This document shows, in pieces, positions 19,398-26,634 of a DNA stretch of 64,000 bases. The stretch spans positions 434,001 through 498,000 of the forward strand of contig NZ_BDDS01000002.1 in assembly GCF_001653135.1 (NCBI RefSeq). Direction: 5' to 3'. This DNA comes from Pseudoalteromonas neustonica. Lineage in GTDB: Bacteria > Pseudomonadota > Gammaproteobacteria > Enterobacterales > Alteromonadaceae. A program made the translations under genes and the position numbers. Within the stretch, counting starts at the first letter, position 1, and the number at the start of each line of letters is the position of its first letter. Under the pieces are notes generated by a model. It was given only the letters and a program-made list of their open reading frames with translations. It had not been told where the DNA came from and ran no database searches.

Positions 19398-20096
19398 TTA
19401 AAGTAGAGCGGCAATTAAACCAAACATTCCACCAAATACTCCCCCCCACACGACCAACCAACCTAAATGCTCACGGATCATGGTTTGAATAATATCTTTA
19501 ACCATTTTTGGCGTTAGTTCATCTAAGCGATCATCGACCAAGCCAGAGACCGTTGAATATAGCGAGTCACTCGCTATACCTGATTGCGTCAATTTTTTAT
19601 TTACCAACGCTTTAAAATCATCAGTTTCGCTCATACTTAATAATGAACCGCGCATTTTATCAGTAAATGCTTCGCGCATAGGCTCTACCGCAGCACTGCC
19701 ACCAAACATTGCTAACATACTGCCAAACTGAGATTGCTCAATTACTTCTAGTAAGCTGTCAAACGCAGGGTTTAAATCAACCTCGTTGATGACAGGTTGA
19801 AGATCAACATTGATATTTTTATTACCCAACAATTGGGCTATCTTTTGCTCTGAAAAAAACTCGGTCAAAATAAGATTTTTTATCGCAACCTTAAAGCCCG
19901 CAAATTTTAATTGAATAACGCCTGAGCCATATAAAAAAGGGACTTTTTCAAACAACATATGCACAGCGAGTAAATTAGTTACAGCCCCCGATAAAGCAAA
20001 CAAGCCTATAGACAACACAATTGCTTGATCATAAAAATAACCAATAACCACTAAAACACTCGCAATCACATTAGTGATAAGGCTTTTGTTCATCAT
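19398..20096 (-). CDS. DUF445 family membrane protein
   Basis: A 232-residue protein with two N-terminal membrane helices (about 8-45), a soluble helical middle and a C-terminal hydrophobic segment (LVVWGGVFGGMFGLIAALL). The family pattern GAVTNLLAVHMLFEKVPFLYGSGVI near residues 37-61 identifies DUF445 (YheB/YjiN-like). The function is not established. It is monocistronic, starts after a TTCCTCTTAG region, and is convergent with the DUF3718 gene. Confidence 0.82.
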   Translation of the reverse strand: MMNKSLITNVIASVLVVIGYFYDQAIVLSIGLFALSGAVTNLLAVHMLFEKVPFLYGSGVIQLKFAGFKVAIKNLILTEFFSEQKIAQLLGNKNINVDLQPVINEVDLNPAFDSLLEVIEQSQFGSMLAMFGGSAAVEPMREAFTDKMRGSLLSMSETDDFKALVNKKLTQSGIASDSLYSTVSGLVDDRLDELTPKMVKDIIQTMIREHLGWLVVWGGVFGGMFGLIAALL

Positions 20097-20223
20097 TTTT
20101 TCCTCTTAGTAGTACTTAACAATATACGTATATTTATTAAATACGAATTTTACTCTCAAGAGATTGTTTATTTAACTACTTTTTGCCATAGTTTAAACAT
20201 ATGTACAAAAGGTGAGCAATCTC

Positions 20224-21084
20224 ATGTGGAATACGGTTAACGAACAAATCAGCCAAGCCATGCATTTTGACTTTAAGCACACCAACAAGCGTCAACTTCA
20301 AAGCACTAGCAGCGACATGCTATTTAAAATAAGCGATGGCACACACTCATTTCTTGTTAAAGTAGCCCATCGAAATAATTTAGAACGCTTTGAGAATGAC
20401 GCTTACAATTTAAACTTGCTGACCAAAGAAAGTATGTTCATGGTACCTGACTGTATTACAACTGGGTCAAATATTGAATACTCCTTTATTGCCTTAGAAT
20501 GGCTGACGCTTGATCAACAGCCTCACACTAACTGGCATATTATGGGACAACACTTAGCTCATTTACATTTAAAACATCAGCAAGCCATGTTTGGTTTTGA
20601 TCATGACAATTTTATTGGTGCAACTGCTCAGCCTAATCGCTGGCATAAAAAGTGGGATGTATTTTTTGCTGAAGAACGTATTGGCTGGCAACTACAGCTT
20701 TTACATGAAAAAGGTATAGAGCTTGTTGACCACAATTATTTTGTAGGGTTAATCAAAAGTATGCTTCACAGCCACATCGTAAGTCCGTCACTATTGCACG
20801 GTGACTTTTGGCGAGGAAACCTAGGGTTTATCCATAGTATTCCCAGTGTATTTAACGCCAGCTGCTATTATGGTGACCGAGAAGTAGATATTGCGATGAG
20901 TGAACTGTTCGCGCCCCTTCCTGAAGCTTTTTACATCGCCTATAACAAACATTACCCATTGGCTTCTGGCTATGAGCAACGCAAGAAAATTTATCAACTT
21001 TACCCTATATTAAATCATGCGAATGTATTTGCGGGCCACTATCTCACTGAAGCAAAACAACAAATAGAACAATTAATGAAATAA
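20224..21084 (+). CDS. Fructosamine kinase-like protein
   Basis: About 286 residues of the fructosamine-3-kinase/ketosamine-kinase family, an APH-like kinase fold. Visible are the ATP-binding FLVKVAHRNNLERFENDAYNL, the catalytic LLHGDFWRGNLGF and the metal-binding YYGDREVDIAMSELF. Such enzymes phosphorylate sugar adducts on proteins or small amines so they can be removed. I prefer ATG 20224 over an in-frame GTG at 20212, because AGGTGAG at 20211-20216 is a well-spaced ribosome site for the ATG. The gene is alone. Confidence 0.88.
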   Translation: MWNTVNEQISQAMHFDFKHTNKRQLQSTSSDMLFKISDGTHSFLVKVAHRNNLERFENDAYNLNLLTKESMFMVPDCITTGSNIEYSFIALEWLTLDQQPHTNWHIMGQHLAHLHLKHQQAMFGFDHDNFIGATAQPNRWHKKWDVFFAEERIGWQLQLLHEKGIELVDHNYFVGLIKSMLHSHIVSPSLLHGDFWRGNLGFIHSIPSVFNASCYYGDREVDIAMSELFAPLPEAFYIAYNKHYPLASGYEQRKKIYQLYPILNHANVFAGHYLTEAKQQIEQLMK

Positions 21085-21271
21085 ATGCAATTATATGCTT
21101 TCGTTGATGTCATAAACCAGTAATACAGTCTATATTTAAGTTACTCTTTAATTAAACATACCAAGTAATGAAAGGCTTTATACCCAAACCACCATAGGCC
21201 AAATATTAACATGCAACTTTAATCAACTTGGCTCTGGTAACTTATGTAAGCATTGCTAGGTTGAGGCATTT

Positions 21272-21475
21272 ATGAAAAATCATCTATCACAACGGATCAG
21301 CTGCCCACATTGTGGCCACCATATTCACATAACACTTGACGCAAGTGATGGCGATCAAGATTACTTTGAAGACTGCACCGCCTGCTGTAACCCTATTCAT
21401 TTTAATATGCATATTGATTACGCAATTAACAAAATAGAGCTACATATTGACAGTGATGACGAACAGATTTTTTAA
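21272..21475 (+). CDS. CPXCG-motif cysteine-rich small protein
   Basis: A 67-residue protein with two cysteine pairs, CPHCG at residues 11-15 and CTACCNPI around residue 36, which should bind one zinc. It is acidic towards both ends of the second half. It matches the CPXCG-motif family of small Proteobacterial proteins of unknown function. The stop codons of this gene and the convergent riboflavin synthase gene overlap (TTAA region at 21472-21475). Confidence 0.82.
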   Translation: MKNHLSQRISCPHCGHHIHITLDASDGDQDYFEDCTACCNPIHFNMHIDYAINKIELHIDSDDEQIF

Positions 21476-22098
21476 TGCTGATTAGCTAAATAGTTTTCAA
21501 CGGTATTAATGATCGTAAACGTTTGTTGGTCAACTTCAATGTTTATCACGTCACCGCTTTTTGCATTGCCAAGGTTTGTGATTGAAAGCGTTTCAGGGAT
21601 AAGGTGCAACCAAAACCCATCTTCATCGGTTTCCCCCACCGTTAAGCTAGCACCATTAATTGCAACAAACCCTTTGTAAAGTACGTATTTTTGCCACTTT
21701 TTAGGTAAAGTTAGATACATTTTACAATTATCTTGCGAGTGAATAATGTTACTTATATTAGCTGTGCAATGTATATGCCCAGAGACTATGTGACCGCCTA
21801 ACTCAGTACCGAATGTCATTGAGCGTTCGTAATTAACTGTACTACCAATTTTTAGCTTACCTAAATTGGTCAGGTTCAGCGTCTCGTCAATCACATCAAA
21901 ATAAACATGGGCAAGACTGCTATTATCTAATGAATAAAATTTAACGGCGGTTAAACAACAGCCATTAATTGCAATACTCGCCCCCAGTTCCAGTTTATCA
22001 ATAAACTGTACTGGTATAGATAATACTAATCGTAACACACCATGTTCATGGTTATTTGATACTACCAATGCTTGAGTTTGCACTATGCCTGTAAACAT
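21472..22098 (-). CDS. ribE: Riboflavin synthase alpha subunit
   Basis: A 208-residue enzyme that converts two 6,7-dimethyl-8-ribityllumazine molecules to riboflavin. It has the two homologous lumazine-binding halves, each with a conserved core: MFTGIVQ at the start, INGCCLTAV, GGHIVSGHIH, then INGASLTVGE in the second half. I start it at MFTGIV, the invariant N-terminus, 21 codons inside the longest open frame. It stands away from other rib genes, and no FMN riboswitch is visible upstream. Confidence 0.93.
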   Translation of the reverse strand: MFTGIVQTQALVVSNNHEHGVLRLVLSIPVQFIDKLELGASIAINGCCLTAVKFYSLDNSSLAHVYFDVIDETLNLTNLGKLKIGSTVNYERSMTFGTELGGHIVSGHIHCTANISNIIHSQDNCKMYLTLPKKWQKYVLYKGFVAINGASLTVGETDEDGFWLHLIPETLSITNLGNAKSGDVINIEVDQQTFTIINTVENYLANQH

Positions 22099-22262
22099 AA
22101 ATCTATTCACCTTTTCAAATCTGACCATTGTAATTTTCAGTGTTAAGTGTACCTGAACCAATATTTTTTTACTTTATTGAAAGTAGACTCATCGTTTATA
22201 ATTTTTTATTCATTACGGATCGATTACACTAGTAGACCACTTTATCTTATTTTGCATGCAAT

Positions 22263-23618
22263 ATGACTTTTTGTAATTGGGAAGCTAAACGCCTTATATC
22301 TCTTGCGATCCCAGTATTTTTAGCACAAGTAACGCTCGTTTTAATGTCAGTGGTTGACACCATCATGGCAGGACAAGTTAGTCCAACTGATCTTGCTGCA
22401 TTATCAATTGCAACCGGCATTTGGAATCCGGCCATGCTCGCGCTCCAGGGAATACTTTTAGCTCTAACAGGTATTGTTGCCCAGTTTAGTGGCGCCAATG
22501 ATAAAAACGGTATTAGCCATTATTTTCAGCAAGGTTTATACCTTGCGGGTGTATTAAGCATAGTGGGTATCTCCATTGCTTATTTTGCCGATATTATTAT
22601 CTTCAAACTTGATACAAGTGCAGCTATTGCTACCATGGCAAATGACTATATTCACTTTGTTAAGTGGGGGGTATTCGGTTTTTTATTTTTTAGTGTCTAT
22701 CGTAATATTACCGAAGGAATGGGCATGACTAAGCCCGCTTTTTATATCAGCCTTATTGGCCTTGCGATCAACATACCAGCCAATTATATTTTTATTCATG
22801 GCAAGTTTGGCATGCCCGCTTTAGGTGGTGCTGGTTGCGGGATAGCCACGGCTCTCGTGTTTACGGCCATGGCCATTACACAAGTAATTTACTGCCAACT
22901 AAGTAAAAAAGTAGATGCTAAAACACTGCTTGCTAACTTTCAAAAACCACAATTCACTACCATGTGGACGATTACAAAGGTGGGAATTCCGATATCACTG
23001 GCTACTTTTTTTGAAGTTACTTTATTTGCCTGTATTCCATTATTTATAGCTCATTTAGGCGCTGTCGCCGTGGCGGGGCATCAAATTGCAGCAAGTGTAA
23101 CAACACTCTTATTCATGATGCCCTTGAGTTTATCTATCGCTATCAGTATTCGCATTGGTAATTTATATGGGCAACATCATTATGAACAGCTCAAAAAAGC
23201 AACCTCCACAAGCTACATTTTAGCCGTGATGATTGCCATACTCCTTGCTACTCTTACATTTTTTGGCCGCGATATCATTAGCCACTTATACACAGATGAT
23301 GCCCGTGTAATTGCATTAGCCACCTCAATCATGGTTTTAGCGTGTATATACCAGCTACCCGATGCGCTACAAGTAGCCGCCAATGGCATATTACGAGGCC
23401 TAAAACATACCACCCCTATCTCATACATTACATTTATTTCGTATTGGTTAGTTGGCTTTGCTCTAGGTTACGTTTTAGCACGCACAGATTTAATTGTGCC
23501 AGCTATGGGCCCACATGGTTTTTGGATTGGTATTATTGTAGGCTTAAGTGTTGCCGCCATTTTATTAATGCTAACCGTTGCGAATAGATTCAAACATGAG
23601 CCACTTAAAAACGCTTAA
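22263..23618 (+). CDS. MATE family multidrug/sodium antiporter
   Basis: A 451-residue inner-membrane protein with twelve predicted helices in two homologous halves. NorM-like features include IPVFLAQVTLVLMSVVDTIM in helix 1, QGILLALTGIVAQFSGA, and GVPISLATFFE-type sequence (GIPISLATFFEV) at the start of the second half. MATE exporters couple sodium or proton influx to efflux of cationic drugs. It diverges from ribE. Its 3' end overlaps the start of a DUF3080 lipoprotein gene by 23 bases, suggesting coupling. Confidence 0.92.
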   Translation: MTFCNWEAKRLISLAIPVFLAQVTLVLMSVVDTIMAGQVSPTDLAALSIATGIWNPAMLALQGILLALTGIVAQFSGANDKNGISHYFQQGLYLAGVLSIVGISIAYFADIIIFKLDTSAAIATMANDYIHFVKWGVFGFLFFSVYRNITEGMGMTKPAFYISLIGLAINIPANYIFIHGKFGMPALGGAGCGIATALVFTAMAITQVIYCQLSKKVDAKTLLANFQKPQFTTMWTITKVGIPISLATFFEVTLFACIPLFIAHLGAVAVAGHQIAASVTTLLFMMPLSLSIAISIRIGNLYGQHHYEQLKKATSTSYILAVMIAILLATLTFFGRDIISHLYTDDARVIALATSIMVLACIYQLPDALQVAANGILRGLKHTTPISYITFISYWLVGFALGYVLARTDLIVPAMGPHGFWIGIIVGLSVAAILLMLTVANRFKHEPLKNA

Positions 23619-24666
23619 AACAGATAATCAGCACAGTAACCAAACTTGGCTGTTTGGTTACTTATTTACATTGTTAAGCTGCTTATTACTCAGTGCCTGC
23701 ACAGATAAGCCCAGCGATGTTTATCTACAATACCAACAACGCCTAGCCAATACATTAGAACAACCGCTAAGTCAGGCTCCCGAACTCAACAATATAGTGT
23801 TAACGCCTATTCATTATGAGCAAGAAGCGCTAACGACCCAGCAATTAAGTCTATTACAACTGGCACAGCTTTCTCATTGCAAACTAAATACCCTCATTGC
23901 TGAACGTAATAGTCAATTGGGTAAACTCGCAACGCCTGCCAGTCAATTAATCTATCAAATTCAATTTATTCAACTCGCACCCGCTTGTTTAGAGAAGCTA
24001 GAACCTAGCTCAAAAAGTTATCTTGCAATTAAAGGAGAGTTAAATAATAAAAAGCAGCAGTTAGTAGTGCAGTTCAATCAATTGCTTTATAACGATCCAG
24101 AATTAAAACGGACATGGCAACTCACCAGTTATACATTAGATACTAACCTAGCTGGCCTTACCGAGACTGAAGCTGCACTAAATCAGTTAGCAACATTGAA
24201 ACAGCAAATTAAGCAACAGCAATATGCACAGATAGATACCCAAGCGCTCTACCCACTTTTGTCACAATTGCACCAATATAACTTTAATCAAGCCCTGATA
24301 AGCGCCGTACGTCAGCAAACACAGTTAAATAATAGTACCAGTGACTATTTGGCAAACGTTGATCTAACCATGCTATGTAATCCACTGAAGAATAAACGCC
24401 AAGCGCAGATCGTGAGTAACATATTCAAAAAATATTACTTAGCGCAATTACAACCTTACCAAGCACAACTATCAGGAGCGTTAGAGCGTTTAATGCCGCT
24501 ATACCAAGCCCTTTGGCTAAACTCTACAAGCATGCAACCGCAAATAGCAGCCCTGTTAAGTCCAAGCCAGCCTAGTAATTTACTCATAGCATTTAAGGAT
24601 TCAGCTAAAAGCCATGTATTTTGGTGGCAAAATTTTTATAAAACGTGTGAAATCAGCCCAATATGA
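23596..24666 (+). CDS. DUF3080 family lipoprotein
   Basis: About 356 residues with a lipoprotein signal: hydrophobic FGYLFTLLSCLLL and lipobox LSAC. The mature protein is Gln-rich and largely helical, matching DUF3080 of gammaproteobacteria, whose role is unknown. I chose ATG 23596 over a TTG at 23578. The start lies within the last codons of the MATE gene, so translation is probably coupled. Mature position +2 is Thr, which predicts sorting to the outer membrane. Confidence 0.82.
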   Translation: MSHLKTLKTDNQHSNQTWLFGYLFTLLSCLLLSACTDKPSDVYLQYQQRLANTLEQPLSQAPELNNIVLTPIHYEQEALTTQQLSLLQLAQLSHCKLNTLIAERNSQLGKLATPASQLIYQIQFIQLAPACLEKLEPSSKSYLAIKGELNNKKQQLVVQFNQLLYNDPELKRTWQLTSYTLDTNLAGLTETEAALNQLATLKQQIKQQQYAQIDTQALYPLLSQLHQYNFNQALISAVRQQTQLNNSTSDYLANVDLTMLCNPLKNKRQAQIVSNIFKKYYLAQLQPYQAQLSGALERLMPLYQALWLNSTSMQPQIAALLSPSQPSNLLIAFKDSAKSHVFWWQNFYKTCEISPI

Positions 24667-24706
24667 GTAAAAAAACGGCAAACGAACTAAAAAACACGTT
24701 TCCCGC

Positions 24707-24735
24707 TTGATTCACTAAAGCACACGCTATATATT
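24707..24735 (+). promoter_or_regulatory. Sigma-70 promoter of the tRNA-Val genes
   Basis: TTGATT at 24707-24712 and TATATT at 24730-24735, with exactly 17 bases between, followed by a GC-rich discriminator (AGCGACC) typical of stable-RNA promoters. The predicted start is about 35 bases before the mature tRNA. Confidence 0.7.
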
Positions 24736-24777
24736 AGCGACCGTTGTTAAGCAATTAACACAACTTAAATTTATGAT

Positions 24778-24854
24778 ACGACCGTAGCTCAGTTGGTTAG
24801 AGCACTACCTTGACATGGTAGGGGTCGGTGGTTCGAATCCACTCGGTCGTACCA
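24778..24854 (+). tRNA. tRNA-Val (anticodon GAC)
   Basis: A 77-base cloverleaf: acceptor ACGACCG / CGGTCGT, D arm GCTCAGTTGGTTAGAGC, anticodon stem CTACC/GGTAG with loop TTGACAT (GAC), T arm with GGTTCGAATCC, and an encoded CCA. The GAC anticodon reads valine codons. Confidence 0.97.
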
Positions 24855-25064
24855 AATTTAAGTGAATTTAAAATAAAAGTACAATCGAAAGAAAAAGCAC
24901 TCCTTACTCTTGAACACCCGGTCCAAGGGTCAGTAGCTCGAATTCACTCGGTCGTACCAAATTTATGTGAATATAAAATAAAAGTACAATCGAAAGAAAA
25001 AGCACTACCTACTCTTGAACACCCAGTCCAAGGGTCAGTAGCTAGAATTCACTCGGTCGTACCA
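24855..25064 (+). repeat. Two tandem 105-bp repeats ending in tRNA-Val-like 3' sequence
   Basis: Units 24855-24959 and 24960-25064 are nearly identical direct repeats. Each ends in ATTCACTCGGTCGTACCA, matching the tRNA-Val T-arm/acceptor 3' end, and each contains AGCACT and GGGTCAGTAGCT stretches that look like decayed tRNA body. They are followed by 29 bases and then an intact second tRNA-Val. They probably arose by unequal recombination at the tandem tRNA locus. Confidence 0.85.
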
Positions 25065-25093
25065 AATTTACGTAAAGCAATTCAAAAAATTGT

Positions 25094-25170
25094 ACGACTG
25101 TAGCTCAGTTGGTTAGAGCACTACCTTGACATGGTAGGGGTCGGTGGTTCGAATCCACTCAGTCGTACCA
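25094..25170 (+). tRNA. tRNA-Val (anticodon GAC), second copy
   Basis: A 77-base cloverleaf identical to the first copy except for one acceptor-stem pair: ACGACTG / CAGTCGT instead of ACGACCG / CGGTCGT. This is a compensatory C-G to T-A change that keeps the stem intact. CCA is encoded. It is probably cotranscribed with the first copy. Confidence 0.97.
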
Positions 25171-25190
25171 ATTCTAAATATTAAAACTCT

Positions 25191-25253
25191 AAAAAGAAAA
25201 AGCACTCCCTACTCTTGATCACCCAGTCCAAGGGTCGGTGGTCCGAATCCACT
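25191..25253 (+). repeat. Third, degenerate tRNA-Val-like remnant
   Basis: Carries the same AAAGAAAAAGCACT...ACTCTTG...ACCCAGTCCAAGGGTC core as the 105-bp repeats. Its T-arm-like part (GGTCGGTGGTCCGAATCCACT) is closer to the true tRNA, and the acceptor 3' strand and CCA are missing. It is truncated just before the accessory island. Confidence 0.7.
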
Positions 25254-25351
25254 AATTTACTAATTCTCTAGACATTATAGGATGGCCCCCTACCGCTATC
25301 ATGCCCAAGCCTATCCTAATTACTTCCTTAGTTCTGAAGGGCTGTCAATAT

Positions 25352-25924
25352 TTAATCTGGATAACCAAGAGTTGTAATTGAGCCTAAACTATCTATTACT
25401 ATTTCTATCTCATTACCGCCATCACTTTCCTTCATAAGCCTAGAGTCCAGAGGATAAATAAGCTTTTGATTTGTTGAGCCTCTAAGCCTTAAATATGTGT
25501 TTCGTAAAGATTGTTGATAGCGCCCCGATATAATTAGGTCACTATTTTCATATAAAGTTGGCCAGTAGCCTTTGGCTTCGAGTTCACTTTGTTCAAAGCC
25601 TGTATAAACAACGCTCGTTAAGTCCGTTTTCTCCTTTATCCTTTTGATTAACCAAAGTGTGTTATCAGCTTGCTCGAGCGGTTCACCTCCTAAAAAGGTA
25701 ACACCACTAATTTCAGGCGTACTCAAAATTTGTTGATATAACTTTTCCCTATGTACAAAAGTATTCTCTCTATGCGGCCACATTTGAGTATTCCAGCAGC
25801 CTTTGCACCCTAATGTACATCCCTGTAGCCAAATTGAAAAACGAGTGCCTGGCCCATATATATGCGTGTGTGGCTCTATATGGCTTAAATTAAATGAACT
25901 TTTACACTTATATGTATTATGCAT
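25352..25924 (-). CDS. Small radical-SAM (4Fe-4S) protein, NrdG-like
   Basis: A 190-residue radical S-adenosylmethionine protein. CTLGCKGC gives the CxxxCxxC cluster motif (Cys36, Cys40, Cys43), followed by the SAM-binding GVTFLGGEPLEQ. Length and layout match small activating enzymes of the NrdG type or stand-alone 4Fe-4S single-cluster proteins. No anaerobic ribonucleotide reductase lies nearby. It is instead the last gene of a seven-gene operon, three bases behind a DUF1257/Ycf35-like gene, suggesting it modifies or activates a component of that system. The target is unknown. Confidence 0.85.
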   Translation of the reverse strand: MHNTYKCKSSFNLSHIEPHTHIYGPGTRFSIWLQGCTLGCKGCWNTQMWPHRENTFVHREKLYQQILSTPEISGVTFLGGEPLEQADNTLWLIKRIKEKTDLTSVVYTGFEQSELEAKGYWPTLYENSDLIISGRYQQSLRNTYLRLRGSTNQKLIYPLDSRLMKESDGGNEIEIVIDSLGSITTLGYPD

Positions 25925-25927
25925 AAA

Positions 25928-26425
25928 TTAAGTATGCCTAACACATATAAGCTGGATTTTTCCATTAATGTGCTTTTCTTTTACGCTGTAACCTTGAGCC
26001 TTAGCCTGCATAATGGCTTTCTCTCGAGTTGCCTCTACTCTCGCCTTCCTTTGTACCTCGATCTCTTTTCTTTCTAACTCAGCAAGCTCTGCTAAATAGA
26101 GTTTATATTCAGTCAAATACTCTTGTTCTAGTTCAGATAAAAAATCAGCGACCTTTTTATACTGCTTCGACCCTAAAATACGCGCATTATATTGATCGGC
26201 ATCATGCCTTAAAACCCATCTATCGTTTTGCTTCCTAAAATGCTGATGACCATTATAATCGATCCTATTCGTAACTATGTCACCGTACTCCACGCTATTT
26301 CGGCCATGGAAATCATGCATGTTATTTACGGAGATATATTGCGGTTCATATCCTAACTTAGTAAGTGCCTGAAAAAGTAAAGCCTCTAATACAAAGGGCG
26401 TGGTTGTTTTAATAACAGCACTCAT
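25928..26425 (-). CDS. DUF1257 (Ycf35-like) protein
   Basis: A 165-residue protein. The N-terminal half (EALLFQALTKLGYE, then FHGRNSVEYGDIV and a YNGHQHFRKQNDRWVLRHD segment) and the C-terminal QGYSVKEKHINGKIQLI fit the DUF1257/Ycf35 family, known from cyanobacteria and red-algal plastids and of unknown function. The middle is a charged helix. Its ATG overlaps the stop of the DUF2997 gene (TAATG). DUF1257 and DUF2997 genes are also neighbours in cyanobacteria, which supports both assignments. Assignment is by pattern, without a profile search. Confidence 0.62.
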   Translation of the reverse strand: MSAVIKTTTPFVLEALLFQALTKLGYEPQYISVNNMHDFHGRNSVEYGDIVTNRIDYNGHQHFRKQNDRWVLRHDADQYNARILGSKQYKKVADFLSELEQEYLTEYKLYLAELAELERKEIEVQRKARVEATREKAIMQAKAQGYSVKEKHINGKIQLICVRHT

Positions 26426-26634
26426 TAACCACCTCGCTTATTTTCGACAATATTTGCTGCTTTTACCGTTTGTGATTGGTGATATTCATCAGTCTTTTTT
26501 ATATTATTGATATTGATCTGCTCACCAAGAAGTTCAACAACTGCTGCTATACAAGAATCACCTTGAAATCCTTCAGTTTTAGCATTGATTTTACCTTGCT
26601 CATCAATCGTTAAAATAATTTGTTGCTCAGGCAT
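26425..26634 (-). CDS. DUF2997 family small protein
   Basis: About 69 residues. The core IILTIDEQGKINAKTEGFQGDSCIAAVVELLGE shows the DUF2997 pattern: a beta hairpin, then GF-G-xC and a helix. Function unknown. I start it at MPEQQI (26634) because GGTGA lies five bases upstream and the ATGCCTGA overlap with the preceding stop gives translational coupling; two other in-frame starts lie up to four codons earlier. It sits between the 721-aa coiled-coil gene and the DUF1257 gene in the seven-gene operon. Confidence 0.65.
   Translation of the reverse strand: MPEQQIILTIDEQGKINAKTEGFQGDSCIAAVVELLGEQININNIKKTDEYHQSQTVKAANIVENKRGG

Noticed and set aside
22099..22262. FMN (RFN) riboswitch upstream of ribE
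   Set aside because: The 164-base divergent region is too short and shows none of the conserved RFN helices.
24828..25103. 91-codon open frame with repeated peptide units across the tRNA-Val region
   Set aside because: It starts inside the first tRNA and its repeats come entirely from the tandem tRNA-like DNA repeats. No ribosome site or signal of a protein.
25352..25924. Prokaryotic viperin or true NrdG
   Set aside because: The cluster motif is CxxxCxxC, but the protein is short and there is no anaerobic ribonucleotide reductase (NrdD) gene or kinase partner nearby. Only a general radical-SAM activating-enzyme-like call is supported.
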